A stretch of DNA of 33,334 nucleotides from NCBI GenBank assembly GCA_029881215.1, contig JAOUNA010000012.1:1-33334 (forward strand), in the 5' to 3' direction. Of this stretch, positions 17,926 to 25,738 are shown piece after piece (positions within the stretch are counted from its first letter, which is position 1; the number at the start of each line of letters is the position of its first letter). The stretch comes from Myxococcales bacterium. Its GTDB lineage: Bacteria > Myxococcota_A > UBA9160 > SMWR01. Made by a program: the position numbers and the translations under genes. The notes under the pieces are model-generated. The model was not told the origin of the DNA, searched no databases, and was given only the letters and a program-made list of their open reading frames with translations.

Positions 17926-19511
17926 ACCGCCCTCGCCTTCAGCATGGTGCTCGCGCACAGCTGACCGGGCGCAGCCATGATGCCGCCGCCCGGGTGCGCG
18001 CCGGAGCCGCACAGCCAGAGATTCCGCACCGGCGTCTTGTAACGGGCCCATCTCGCCACCGGTCGCATGAAGGCGAGCTGCTCGAGGCTGAGCTCGCCGT
18101 GGAAGATGTTGCCCTCGGTGAGGCCGTAGGTCTGCTCCAGATCCCACGGCGTCAGCACGTGGCGGTGCAGGATGCGGTCCTTGATGCCCGGCGAGAATCG
18201 CGCCAGCGTGTCGATGACGGCGTCGCCGAAGGCCTCGCGCTGGTTCTCCCAATCCGCGGGTCCCTCCTTCAGCTTGTAGGGCGCGTACTGCACGAAGATG
18301 CTCATCACGTGCTTGCCCGGCGGCGCCACCGACGGATCCGTCAGCGACGGAATCACGCAGTCCATGAAGGGCTGGCGCGAGAAGCGGCCGTACTTGGCGT
18401 CGTCGTAGGCGCGTTCCAGGAAGTCCACGCTCGGTGCGATGGTGATGTCGCCCTTGAGCGCCGGAGAATCCACGGCGAGGCCCGGAAACTCGGGCAGCGA
18501 GTCGAGCGCGAGGTTCACCTTGCCGGAGGAGCCGCGCATCTTGAAGCGTTTGATCTGTCTGGCGAAGTCACCGTCGAGGCGATCCTCGCCGACCATGCCG
18601 AGGAAGGTCCGGTGCGGGTCGGCGCCGCTCACCACCACCTTCGCGCGATACTCGTCGCCGTTCTCGAGCACGACGCCGCGCGCCTCGTCACCGCTCATGA
18701 GGATCCGGGCCACCGGGCAGCCCGTCTTGATCTCGACGCCCAGGGCGCGCGCCGAGCGCGCGATCGCCAGGGCCACCTGACCGGTGCCGCCCTTCTGCAG
18801 CCCCCAGGCCCGGAAGGCGCCGTCGATCTCCCCCATGTAGTGGTGCAGCAGCACGTAGGCGGTGCCCGGGGAGCGAACGCCGAGGAAGGTGCCGATGATG
18901 CCGCTCACGCTCATGGGGCCGATCAGGCGATCCGACTCGAACCACTCGCTCAGGAAGTCGTAGGCGCTCATCGTCATCATCTTGAGGTTGGCGGCGATGG
19001 CGTCCTCACCGAGGCCGCGGAAGTGCTTGCGCAGGCGCAGCAGCTCGATGAGGGTGGAGAGGTTGAGCTTGGAAGGATCCAGCGCCGGCGCCTCGACGAT
19101 CGGCTTCACCAGGCGCCCCAGCTCGCTCATGGCCTGACCGAAGAGCGGATAGCGCTCCGCGTCCCGCGGCGAGAAGCGCGCGATGTTGCGCCGGTTCATC
19201 TCGCCATCCGGACCGCGCAGCAGCGAGGTGCCGTCTTCGAAGGGCGAGAAGGTCCAGTCGAGCGGCAGGATCTCGAGACCGTGCTTGGAGAGCTCGAGGT
19301 CGCGGATGATCTGCGGTCGCAGCAGGCTCACCACGTAGGAGCACGACGAGAAGGTGAAGCCCGGCGTGATCTCCTCGCTGACCGTGGCGCCGCCGAGGAT
19401 GTCGCGGCGCTCGAGGAGCAGCACCTTGCGCCCGGCCTTGGCGAGGTAGGCGGCGCAGGTGAGCCCGTTGTGCCCCCCGCCCACGATGATCGCGTCATAG
19501 GTCGTGGCCAT
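17922..19511 (-). CDS. Phytoene-desaturase-like FAD oxidoreductase (copy 3)
   Basis: A 529-residue FAD oxidoreductase, same superfamily as the other two and closest to copy 1 at 5580-7187. GGGHNG is at residues 11-16, with ERRDILGGATVSEE next. The C-terminal FAD region reads LWLCGSGAHPGGGIMAAPG after GLTEGNIFHGEL. The ATG shares one base with the stop of the GcvT-like gene (TGATG) and has GAGGA seven bases upstream, inside that gene. It is second in the operon and overlaps copy 2 by 4 bp. Pairing of a GcvT-type folate-binding protein with an FAD oxidoreductase is the arrangement of sarcosine and dimethylglycine dehydrogenases, where the flavin oxidises an N-methyl and tetrahydrofolate takes the one-carbon unit. 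Here the flavin subunit belongs to another family, so this parallel is only suggestive. Confidence 0.89.
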   Translation of the reverse strand: MATTYDAIIVGGGHNGLTCAAYLAKAGRKVLLLERRDILGGATVSEEITPGFTFSSCSYVVSLLRPQIIRDLELSKHGLEILPLDWTFSPFEDGTSLLRGPDGEMNRRNIARFSPRDAERYPLFGQAMSELGRLVKPIVEAPALDPSKLNLSTLIELLRLRKHFRGLGEDAIAANLKMMTMSAYDFLSEWFESDRLIGPMSVSGIIGTFLGVRSPGTAYVLLHHYMGEIDGAFRAWGLQKGGTGQVALAIARSARALGVEIKTGCPVARILMSGDEARGVVLENGDEYRAKVVVSGADPHRTFLGMVGEDRLDGDFARQIKRFKMRGSSGKVNLALDSLPEFPGLAVDSPALKGDITIAPSVDFLERAYDDAKYGRFSRQPFMDCVIPSLTDPSVAPPGKHVMSIFVQYAPYKLKEGPADWENQREAFGDAVIDTLARFSPGIKDRILHRHVLTPWDLEQTYGLTEGNIFHGELSLEQLAFMRPVARWARYKTPVRNLWLCGSGAHPGGGIMAAPGQLCASTMLKARAV

Positions 19512-20701
19512 CAGGGCGTCCTCTTCCGCTCGGGATCGAAGAAGGGTTTCTCGACGACGGTCGCCGTCACCTTGCGCCGTTCGTAGAGCACGGTGTGCTC
19601 GAGCTGGAGCACGCTGCCGAGCTGCGCGTACTTCGCCTTCACGCTCGCCAGGCTCAGGTGGCGCTTCAGCAGCGGAGACCACACGCTGCTCGTCACCTGT
19701 CCGGCGAACTCGCCGTCGGCGTAGAGCGGCAGGGTCGCGCGCGACGCGGCGGGCGAGAGACCGGGCGGAAGGTCGTAGCTCGCGTAGAGCTGCTCGAGCC
19801 CGAGCCAGTCCGCCTCCACGCCGACCATCTTCCAGGACGCGCCGCGGGCGGCCTCTGCGCGCAGGGCATCCTGTCCCATGAACGCGCCGTGATCGAGCTG
19901 CACGCAGCGGTCGAGGCCGATCTCGTAGGGCGTCGAGCGGCGCGCGTCGATGGTCACGTGCGGCGCCGAATGATAGTCGACACCGAGCATGATCAAGCCC
20001 GCTTCGATCCGCACCATGTCGAGCGCCTCGATGCCCGCGGGCTCGAGGCCGTAGGCGCGACCGGCGCTCCGGAGCGCGTCCCAGAGCTTGATGGCGTCGG
20101 CTGCGTCGCACCACAGCTCGTAGCCGAGATCGCCGGTGTAGCCGGTGCGGCTGATCTGCAGCTCGACGCCGTCGAGCTTCGCCTGCGTGGTATCGAAGTA
20201 CTTCAGCGCGTCCATGTCGGCGTCGCTGCACTGCTTGAGCACGTCGCGCGACGTGGGCCCCTGCAGCGAGAGCGCGGCGATTCGCTCGCTCACGTCCACG
20301 ATCTCGACGTCGAAGCCGCGGCTCAAGCGGCTCATCCACGCCAGCGTCGGCTCCGCCGCGGTGACGAAGAAGCGATCCTCGTCGAGCCGGCTCACCGTGC
20401 CGTCGTCGATGACCTTGCCGTTGGCATCGCACCAGCACGTATAGGCCACGCGTCCGACCGGCATCTTGGCGAAGCCGCGCACCGTCAGGCGCGAAAGCAG
20501 GCGCGCGGCATCCGCGCCCTTCACCTCGTACTTGAAGAGCGGCGTGATGTCGGTGAGGGCGCACGCCTCACGAAAGGCCCAATACTCCGCGAGGTGCGTC
20601 TCCCCGTAGTGGGAGACGGCGTAATACCCACCCCACTGCTTCCAGGCGTAACTCGTACACAACGGTGCAATACGGCCATGGAACGGAGACTCGGTGGGCA
20701 T
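19511..20701 (-). CDS. GcvT-like aminomethyltransferase-family protein
   Basis: A 396-residue protein of the GcvT/YgfZ folate-binding fold. Landmarks are TDITPLFKYEVKGADA near residue 50, ALSLQGPTSRDVL and the signature ISRTGYTGDLGYELW in the middle, and a C-terminal GcvT beta-barrel domain (GQVTSSVWSPLLKRHLSLA). Family members move a methylene group to tetrahydrofolate or demethylate N-, O- or S-methyl compounds. There are no gcvH, gcvP or lpd genes nearby, so it is not the glycine-cleavage T protein in context. The ATG at 20701 has no clear SD but coincides with the beginning of similarity, and a promoter-proximal leaderless start is possible. It is the first gene of the five-gene operon, tightly coupled to two FAD oxidoreductases, and divergent from the DUF1611 gene. 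Confidence 0.87.
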   Translation of the reverse strand: MPTESPFHGRIAPLCTSYAWKQWGGYYAVSHYGETHLAEYWAFREACALTDITPLFKYEVKGADAARLLSRLTVRGFAKMPVGRVAYTCWCDANGKVIDDGTVSRLDEDRFFVTAAEPTLAWMSRLSRGFDVEIVDVSERIAALSLQGPTSRDVLKQCSDADMDALKYFDTTQAKLDGVELQISRTGYTGDLGYELWCDAADAIKLWDALRSAGRAYGLEPAGIEALDMVRIEAGLIMLGVDYHSAPHVTIDARRSTPYEIGLDRCVQLDHGAFMGQDALRAEAARGASWKMVGVEADWLGLEQLYASYDLPPGLSPAASRATLPLYADGEFAGQVTSSVWSPLLKRHLSLASVKAKYAQLGSVLQLEHTVLYERRKVTATVVEKPFFDPERKRTP

Positions 20702-20905
20702 GGCGCCGAGGTATAGCGCGCCCGTGCGGGGCCGGCGAGGACGCGAGTGCGCGCGATCGGTCGCTTTTCTCGTGCGGCCGCGGCGCGCGCCCGATGTTCC
20801 CGGCGTTGCGTCGCGCAGCGGGTCGCGCCCGGCGGCAAAGCGATCTGCTAGCGGCGCCCCAATGCGTGTGTCATCGTGGTCTGCCCGATCGTTTCCCGGG
20901 TCGGT

Positions 20906-20920
20906 GCGGCACTGTGCCGC
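20906..20920. promoter_or_regulatory. Perfect inverted repeat, candidate operator
   Basis: GCGGCAC-T-GTGCCGC is a perfect dyad with 7-bp arms in the divergent region, directly followed by a 13-bp tandem repeat. Its position suits a shared operator for both transcription units. There is no regulator gene in the window to pair it with. Confidence 0.35.
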
Positions 20921-20946
20921 GGTTGGCGAGGGTGGTTGGCGAGGGT
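20921..20946 (+). repeat. Tandem repeat, two copies of 13 bp
   Basis: GGTTGGCGAGGGT occurs twice head to tail with no mismatch and is followed by a partial third start (GGCGGGG). It abuts the inverted repeat at 20906-20920. Two exact tandem copies point to a local duplication or iterated binding site and argue against this stretch being the coding N-terminus of the downstream gene. Confidence 0.6.
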
Positions 20947-21032
20947 GGCGGGGAAGCGGTCTCCGAACCGCATGCACCCGAGTCTCGGAGCCGAACGCCC
21001 GAGAGGCCCGCGCGGTGCCGCGGCGCGGAAGA

Positions 21033-21038
21033 AAGGGA
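21033..21038 (+). promoter_or_regulatory. Ribosome-binding site deciding a TTG start
   Basis: AAGGGA lies five bases before TTG at 21044, in frame with the DUF1611 coding region. The alternatives are GTG 20876, ATG 20972 and GTG 21089. The first two begin in low-complexity sequence; the last begins exactly at the conserved part but has no spaced SD. Confidence 0.4.
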
Positions 21039-21043
21039 ATGCC

Positions 21044-22174
21044 TTGCCTGAGACCCCGGACGGAAACGCGCGGGGCGCCAGCAGGGGCGTGCCGGCAGCC
21101 CCCCTGCCGGCCGTGGTGCTCGCGAATGGCCACTTCGCAGACAGCTGGGCCAAGACCGCCCACGGTCTGGTGCGCGGCTCGCGGCGCTTCCGGGTGGTGG
21201 GCGTGGTGGACCCGAGCTGTGCAGGCGCCGACGCGGGAGAGCTGCTCGACGGCCACAAGCGTTCCATCCCGATCTTCGCGTCGCTGGCCGAGGCCGCGGC
21301 CCAGGCCACGCCCCGGCCGCGCGCCTGCGTGATCGGTGTGGCGACCGAGGGTGGGGTGTTGCCGAAGGAGCTGCGCGGGGAGCTCCTGCACGCGGCCGAC
21401 CTCGGGCTGCAGCTCGTCAACGGCCTGCACCAGCTGCTGGGCGACGACGCGGAGCTGGCGGCCCGCTGCCGCGCGTCGGGCGCGGAGATCATCGACATCC
21501 GCCGGCCACGACGCTTCTCGGAGCTCGCCTTCTGGTCGGGCAGGATCCGCGAGCTCGAGATCCCCCGCATCGCGCTGCTCGGAACGGACTGCGCGCTCGG
21601 CAAGCGCACGACGGCGGGCTTGCTGCTGGAAGCGCTGCGCGGGCGGGGCATCACGGCGGACATGGTCTACACCGGGCAGACCGGCTGGCTGCAGGGCTAC
21701 GCGCACGGCTTTCTCTTCGACGCGACGCCCAACGACTTCGTCTCGGGCGAGCTCGAGCGCGCCGTGCTCGAGTGCGCGGCCGCCACGCATCCGCAGCTGA
21801 TCCTGCTCGAGGGACAGTCGTCGCTGCGCAATCCGAGTGGGCCGTGTGGTGCGGAATTCCTGTTGAGCGCGGGGGCACGTCACGTCGTGCTGGTGCACGC
21901 ACCGGCGCGCGAGATCTTCGACGGCAGCGAAGAGCTGCCGGGCGGCGGCTGGCCGATCCCGCCGCTCGCCGAAGAGCTCGAGCTGATCCGCCTGTACGGC
22001 GCGGAGACGCTGGCGATCGCCCTCAACACGCAGCGGCTCGACGCGGAGGCGATCGCCCGACATCGCGCCGCGATCGAGCGGGAGACCGGGCTGCCCACCT
22101 TCCTGCCGCTGGGCGGAAGCCTGGACGGCCTGGTGGATCGCATCGTCGAGCGCGTGCTGCGGAAGCGATCGTGA
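21044..22174 (+). CDS. DUF1611 family protein (DgcN-like)
   Basis: A 376-residue protein (from TTG) of the DUF1611 family: an N-terminal Rossmann-like domain beginning AVVLANGHFAD and a C-terminal P-loop-like domain with LLGTDCALGKRTTA near residue 180, then YTGQTGWLQG, NDFVSGELE and LLEGQSSLRNPSG. One DUF1611 branch, DgcN, is reported to N-acetylate D-glutamate for its partner racemase DgcA. This protein has the same genomic partner but a variant P-loop (GKRTT where I recall GKMYT in DgcN), so it may act on another amino acid. Its stop TGA overlaps the GTG of the epimerase as GTGA, which means the two are co-translated. Start choice is uncertain by up to 56 residues upstream or 15 downstream. 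Family assignment is firm; the reaction is inferred. Confidence 0.82.
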   Translation: MPETPDGNARGASRGVPAAPLPAVVLANGHFADSWAKTAHGLVRGSRRFRVVGVVDPSCAGADAGELLDGHKRSIPIFASLAEAAAQATPRPRACVIGVATEGGVLPKELRGELLHAADLGLQLVNGLHQLLGDDAELAARCRASGAEIIDIRRPRRFSELAFWSGRIRELEIPRIALLGTDCALGKRTTAGLLLEALRGRGITADMVYTGQTGWLQGYAHGFLFDATPNDFVSGELERAVLECAAATHPQLILLEGQSSLRNPSGPCGAEFLLSAGARHVVLVHAPAREIFDGSEELPGGGWPIPPLAEELELIRLYGAETLAIALNTQRLDAEAIARHRAAIERETGLPTFLPLGGSLDGLVDRIVERVLRKRS

Positions 22175-23247
22175 AGATCGCGGGCGTCGAATGGCGCAGC
22201 GTCCACACCCCGCTGACGCAGCCCTACGAGATCGCCTCCCTGGTCACCGACAGCGTCGACCTGCTCTACGTGCGGCTGCGCAGCGACGACGGACTCGAGG
22301 GCTGGGGCTCGGCCTCCCCCGCCGAGGACGTCACCGGAGAATCCCCGGCCGCGTGCGAAGCCGCGCTGGCGCGCGGGGCCGAGCGCCTGCCGGGCCGCGA
22401 CCCGCGCGAGACCGCCGCGCTCTCGGCCGCGTTGGCCGAGGAGATCCCCCGTGCGCCGGCGGCCCGCGCCGCGTTCGACATGGCCTGCCACGACCTCGCC
22501 GCCCAGCACGCGGGGCGCCCCCTCGCCGAGATCCTCGGGCGCGTCCACGAGCGCCTGCCGACCTCGGTCACCCTGGGCATCCAATCCGTCGAGGAGAGCC
22601 TCGCCGCCGCGGCCGATTACGTGGCGCAGGGATTCCGTTGCCTCAAGGTCAAGATCGGCAAGGATCTCGAGGCGGACATCGAGCGCCTGGTCCGGCTGCG
22701 CGAGACGCAGGGCCCGTGCGTGGCGCTTCGCGTGGACGCCAACCAGGGCTACGACGCGGAGCAGACGAGGCGCTTCTTCGCGGCGACGGCGGCGCTCGAG
22801 CTCGAGTTCGTCGAGCAGCCGATGCCGGCCTCCGAGGATGCGGCGCTGCTCGCGCTGCCCGCCGCGCTGCGCCGGCAGGTCGCTTTGGACGAGAGCCTGC
22901 ACAGCCCGGCCGACGCGCGGCGGCTGGCGGGACCGCCGGCCGCCGTCGGTACCTTCGTCGTGAAGCTCATGAAGTGCGGCGGGCCGACCCCCGCGCTCGA
23001 GATCGCCGCCGCGGCCGCAGCGGGCAGCGTCGACCTGATGTGGGGCTGCAACGACGAGAGCGTCATCTCGATCGCCGCGGCGCTGCACGTCGCCTACGCC
23101 TGCCCCGCCACCCGCTACCTCGACCTCGACGGATCCTTCGACCTCGCGCGCGACCTCGGCCGCGGCGGCTTCCGCCTCGTGGACGGCCACCTCGAGCTCA
23201 CCTCGGAGCCCGGCCTCGGCGTCACGGGGACGTTGTCGAATAGTTGA
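22171..23247 (+). CDS. Enolase-superfamily dipeptide / N-acyl amino-acid epimerase (DgcA-like)
   Basis: A 358-residue muconate-lactonising subgroup member of the enolase superfamily. The full acid-base and metal set is visible: KVK at 159-161 (Lys161), Asp189 in RVDAN, Glu215 in FVEQP, Asp240 in ALDES, and Lys265 in VVKLMKCGG. The DLD motif at 318-320 (YLDLDG) is the mark of dipeptide epimerases, where it holds the substrate amino group, and I believe DgcA also has a DLDG here. Expected reaction: epimerisation of L-Ala-D/L-Glu-type dipeptides or racemisation of an N-acyl amino acid. The residues GCNDES replace the commoner GCMxES. The GTG start lies in the 4-bp overlap with the DUF1611 gene. 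The pair is divergent from the GcvT/FAD operon, consistent with feeding glutamate metabolism. Confidence 0.88.
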   Translation: MKIAGVEWRSVHTPLTQPYEIASLVTDSVDLLYVRLRSDDGLEGWGSASPAEDVTGESPAACEAALARGAERLPGRDPRETAALSAALAEEIPRAPAARAAFDMACHDLAAQHAGRPLAEILGRVHERLPTSVTLGIQSVEESLAAAADYVAQGFRCLKVKIGKDLEADIERLVRLRETQGPCVALRVDANQGYDAEQTRRFFAATAALELEFVEQPMPASEDAALLALPAALRRQVALDESLHSPADARRLAGPPAAVGTFVVKLMKCGGPTPALEIAAAAAAGSVDLMWGCNDESVISIAAALHVAYACPATRYLDLDGSFDLARDLGRGGFRLVDGHLELTSEPGLGVTGTLSNS

Positions 23248-23283
23248 ATTGCAGACGGGTCCGATACGCCCGCGGGAGGCCTT

Positions 23284-23303
23284 CCCCGCGCGTGCGCGCG
23301 GGG
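23284..23303. terminator. Bidirectional hairpin between convergent genes
   Basis: CCCCGCGC-GTGC-GCGCGGGG forms an 8-bp GC stem with a four-base loop, in the 61-bp gap between the convergent epimerase and TrpB2 genes. An outer inverted pair, AGTTGAAT (23242-23249) and ATTCAACT (23307-23314), encloses it and overlaps both stop regions. There is no T tract, so termination could be weak or Rho-assisted. Confidence 0.45.
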
Positions 23304-23308
23304 TCCAT

Positions 23309-24685
23309 TCAACTGCGTCTCCGCTCCTGGGGCTTGGGGAAGTTGGTCATGGACGCGGCGAAGCGCTCGAGATCGGCGTCGGGGAGCTCGAAGTCCGAGA
23401 GCTGTCCGCTCAGGTACTTGTCGTAGCCGACCAGGTCCATCAGGCCGTGGCCGGACCAGTTGAACAGGATCACGCGCTCCCGGCCCTCCTCCTTGGCGCG
23501 CTTCGCTTCCTCCACCACACCGGCGATGGCGTGCGCGGTCTCCGGCGCCGGGATGAAGCCCTCGCTGCGGGCCCACAGCACGCTCGCCTCGTAGCACTCG
23601 AGCTGGTGGTAGGCGCGCGGCTCGATCAGCTGGTCGTTCACGAGCTGGCTGATCAGCGGCGCCACGCCGTGGTAGCGCAGACCGCCCGCGTGGATGGGCT
23701 CGGGCACGAAGCCGTGGCCGAGCGAGTGCATCGGCATGAGCGGCGTCATCCCCACCGTGTCGCCGTAGTCGTAGGAGAACTTCGCGCGCGTCAGCGTCGG
23801 GCAGGCCTTCGGCTCGGTGGCGACGATGCGCACCTCTCGTCCGTGAATTCGGTCGCGCACGTACGGGAAGGCCAGGCCCGCGAAGTTCGAGCCGCCGCCG
23901 ACGCAGCCGATCACCACGTCCGGCTCGTCGCCCGCGAGCTTCATCTGCTTCTGCGCTTCGAGCCCGATGACCGTCTGGTGCAGCAGCACGTGGTTCAGCA
24001 CGCTGCCGAGCGAGTAGCAGGTGTCGTCGCGCCCGACGGCCTCTTCGACCGCTTCGCTGATCGCGATCCCCAGGCTGCCCGGCGTGTCGGGCGACTCGGC
24101 CAGGATCTTGCGGCCCGCCGCGGTCTGGTCGCTCGGGCTCGGAATGCACTCGGCGCCCCACACGGCCATCATCATCTTGCGGAATGGCTTCTGCTCGAAG
24201 CTGATGCGCACCATGTACACCTTGCACTCGAGGCCGAACTGGCTGCACGCGAACGCGAGCGCGCTGCCCCACTGGCCCGCACCCGTCTCCGTCGTGAGTC
24301 GCCGGATGCCCGCCTCGCGGTTGTAGTACGCCTGCGCGATCGCCGTATTCGGCTTGTGACTGCCCGGCGGCGAGGTGCCTTCGTGCTTGTAGTAGATCTT
24401 CGCGGGCGTGCCGAGCGCGCGCTCGAAGGCGTGCGCCCGGTAGAGCGGCGCGGGTCGCCAGAGCAGCAACTTCTCGAGCACCGACTCGGGAATGTCGATC
24501 CAGCGATCCGTGCACATCTCCTGCTCGATGAGGTTCATCGGGAAGATGGGCGCGAGGTCGTCCGGCCCCACGGGCGCCTTCGTCGCCGGGTGCAGCGGCG
24601 GCTGCAGCGGCGTCGGCATGTCCGCCTGGATGTTGTACCACTGCCGGGGAATCTCGTCCTCGCGCAGCACGAACTTGGTACCCAT
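23309..24685 (-). CDS. trpB: TrpB2-like tryptophan synthase beta / PLP enzyme
   Basis: A 458-residue fold-type II PLP enzyme of the TrpB2 branch, about 50 residues longer than TrpB1 with the added N-terminal block ([19 protein letters not shown]). Seen: WRPAPLYRA, then Lys111 in [15 protein letters not shown] as the PLP lysine, [13 protein letters not shown], and the phosphate loop [11 protein letters not shown]. The reaction is indole plus serine to tryptophan, or a related beta-replacement (TrpB2 enzymes can act without TrpA). No trpA or other trp gene is in the window, which is usual for TrpB2. The ATG has GGGGAGGA five bases upstream. It is divergent from the dimethylarginine hydrolase gene. 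The assignment to TrpB2 is strong; its physiological substrate is open. Confidence 0.92.
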   Translation of the reverse strand: MGTKFVLREDEIPRQWYNIQADMPTPLQPPLHPATKAPVGPDDLAPIFPMNLIEQEMCTDRWIDIPESVLEKLLLWRPAPLYRAHAFERALGTPAKIYYKHEGTSPPGSHKPNTAIAQAYYNREAGIRRLTTETGAGQWGSALAFACSQFGLECKVYMVRISFEQKPFRKMMMAVWGAECIPSPSDQTAAGRKILAESPDTPGSLGIAISEAVEEAVGRDDTCYSLGSVLNHVLLHQTVIGLEAQKQMKLAGDEPDVVIGCVGGGSNFAGLAFPYVRDRIHGREVRIVATEPKACPTLTRAKFSYDYGDTVGMTPLMPMHSLGHGFVPEPIHAGGLRYHGVAPLISQLVNDQLIEPRAYHQLECYEASVLWARSEGFIPAPETAHAIAGVVEEAKRAKEEGRERVILFNWSGHGLMDLVGYDKYLSGQLSDFELPDADLERFAASMTNFPKPQERRRS

Positions 24686-24705
24686 TGCGTCCTCCCCGAT
24701 GGCCG

Positions 24706-24724
24706 TGCGCGCGCTTCGCGCGCA
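24706..24724. promoter_or_regulatory. GC hairpin in the TrpB2 leader
   Basis: TGCGCGCG-CTT-CGCGCGCA is a perfect 8-bp inverted repeat 20 bases upstream of the TrpB2 start, in the 242-bp divergent gap with the dimethylarginine hydrolase. As RNA it would form a tight stem just before the TrpB2 ribosome-binding site. No Trp-rich leader peptide is seen, so classical attenuation is not supported. Confidence 0.3.
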
Positions 24725-24927
24725 GTCGCCGCAGGCGCTGCCGGAAGGATCGGTCGCCTCGCAGTCGGATGCCAGTGCGCGGACAGCGACGCGGAGCGTC
24801 GGCTCGGGCGTTCGGATCGCGCTCCGCGCCGCCGCAGATGGCGCGACGCGCAGCACCGGGCGATGCTCCGGAATCCTGCGCGGCGACCCGGAATCGCTCG
24901 CAGATGGATTCTCGGAGCGCGCTGCAC

Positions 24928-25689
24928 ATGCGATTCAGCCGCGCGATCGTGCGACTTCCCGCGGAGAGCTTCGCGCAAGGCCTGACCCGCGCGGCGCTGG
25001 GGCCCGCCGACCTCGCGCGAATGCGGGCGCAGCACGCGGCCTACGTCGACGCGCTGCGCGCTGCGGGCCTCGAGGTCCAGCAGCTCGACGCGGCGCCCCA
25101 ATATCCGGATGCCCACTTCGTCGAGGACGTCGCGGTGGTGACGCCGGAGCTCGCCGTGATCGCGCGCCCGGGCGCGGCCCCGCGGCGCGGCGAGGAGCTG
25201 CTGATGGAGCCCGTGCTGGCCGCGCATCGCCTCCTCGCGCGCATCCAGGAGCCGGGCACGCTCGAGGGCGGCGACGTGCTGCCGATCGGGAAGCGCTGCT
25301 TCATCGGCGTCACCGCGCGCACCAACGAGGCCGGGGCGCGCCAGCTCGAGACGATCCTTGCCGCGCACGGCTATCGCTGCGTCTTGATCCCGGTGGCGCA
25401 CACCCTGCATCTCAAGTCGGATTTGAACGCCGTCTCCGACGAGAGCGTGGTCGTCACGCCCGCCCTGGCCGGGCACGCGGCACTGGCGGACTACGAGAAG
25501 ATCGTCGTGCAGCCCGACGAGGCCTACGCCGCCAACGTGCTGCGAGTCAACGATCGGCTGCTGATGCCGCATGGCTTTCCGCGGCTGCGCGACAAGCTGC
25601 ACGCGGCGGGCGTCGCGGTGCTGGAGCTCGACATGAGCGAGGCGCGCAAGATGGATGGCGGGCTGACCTGCCTGTCCCTGCGTTTCTGA
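24928..25689 (+). CDS. Dimethylarginine dimethylaminohydrolase (DDAH-like)
   Basis: A 253-residue guanidino-group-modifying hydrolase, matching the 254-residue Pseudomonas DDAH in length and in the spacing of active-site residues. FVEDVAV holds Glu66/Asp67, Glu113 and Asp116 lie in LEGGDV, His161 in LHLKS, and nucleophile Cys248 in GGLTCLS. The expected reaction is N-omega-methylated or dimethylated arginine plus water to citrulline plus methylamine or dimethylamine, in the cytoplasm. The ATG at 24928 has GGAG at some distance; an ATG at 24904 would add eight residues. It is a single gene, divergent from TrpB2 and convergent with the sodium symporter. The released methylamine and citrulline would suit a neighbourhood of methyl-group and ornithine/glutamate enzymes. 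Arginine deiminase-like or dimethylargininase paralogues with other substrates remain possible. Confidence 0.88.
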   Translation: MRFSRAIVRLPAESFAQGLTRAALGPADLARMRAQHAAYVDALRAAGLEVQQLDAAPQYPDAHFVEDVAVVTPELAVIARPGAAPRRGEELLMEPVLAAHRLLARIQEPGTLEGGDVLPIGKRCFIGVTARTNEAGARQLETILAAHGYRCVLIPVAHTLHLKSDLNAVSDESVVVTPALAGHAALADYEKIVVQPDEAYAANVLRVNDRLLMPHGFPRLRDKLHAAGVAVLELDMSEARKMDGGLTCLSLRF

Positions 25690-25738
25690 CGGCGCAGCGC
25701 CTCCGACATGCGAGCGCGCGATCCGCGCCGCGCGGCAC

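Larger units (their letters stand above)
20702..21043. other. Divergent regulatory region between GcvT-like and DUF1611 genes
   Basis: This 342-bp gap should hold the promoters for the five-gene minus operon and the two-gene plus operon. It contains a 15-bp inverted repeat and a 13-bp tandem repeat listed separately. The plus-strand DUF1611 frame stays open through the right part of it (a GTG at 20876, an ATG at 20972), but the residues there are low-complexity Arg/Gly/Trp and the tandem repeat would be translated, so I treat it as noncoding. No RNA gene is recognised. Confidence 0.5.

Noticed and set aside
19511-20701. Glycine-cleavage T protein (gcvT proper)
   Set aside because: No gcvH, gcvP or lpd genes are nearby and the partners are FAD oxidoreductases, so only the family, not the glycine-cleavage role, is supported.
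20876-21043. N-terminal extension of the DUF1611 protein from GTG 20876
   Set aside because: It would translate the dyad and the exact 13-bp tandem repeat into low-complexity sequence, and no SD precedes that GTG.
19511-22063. An 850-codon minus-strand frame extending the GcvT-like protein upstream
   Set aside because: The extension runs through the divergent promoter and antisense to the DUF1611 gene. Family similarity starts at ATG 20701.
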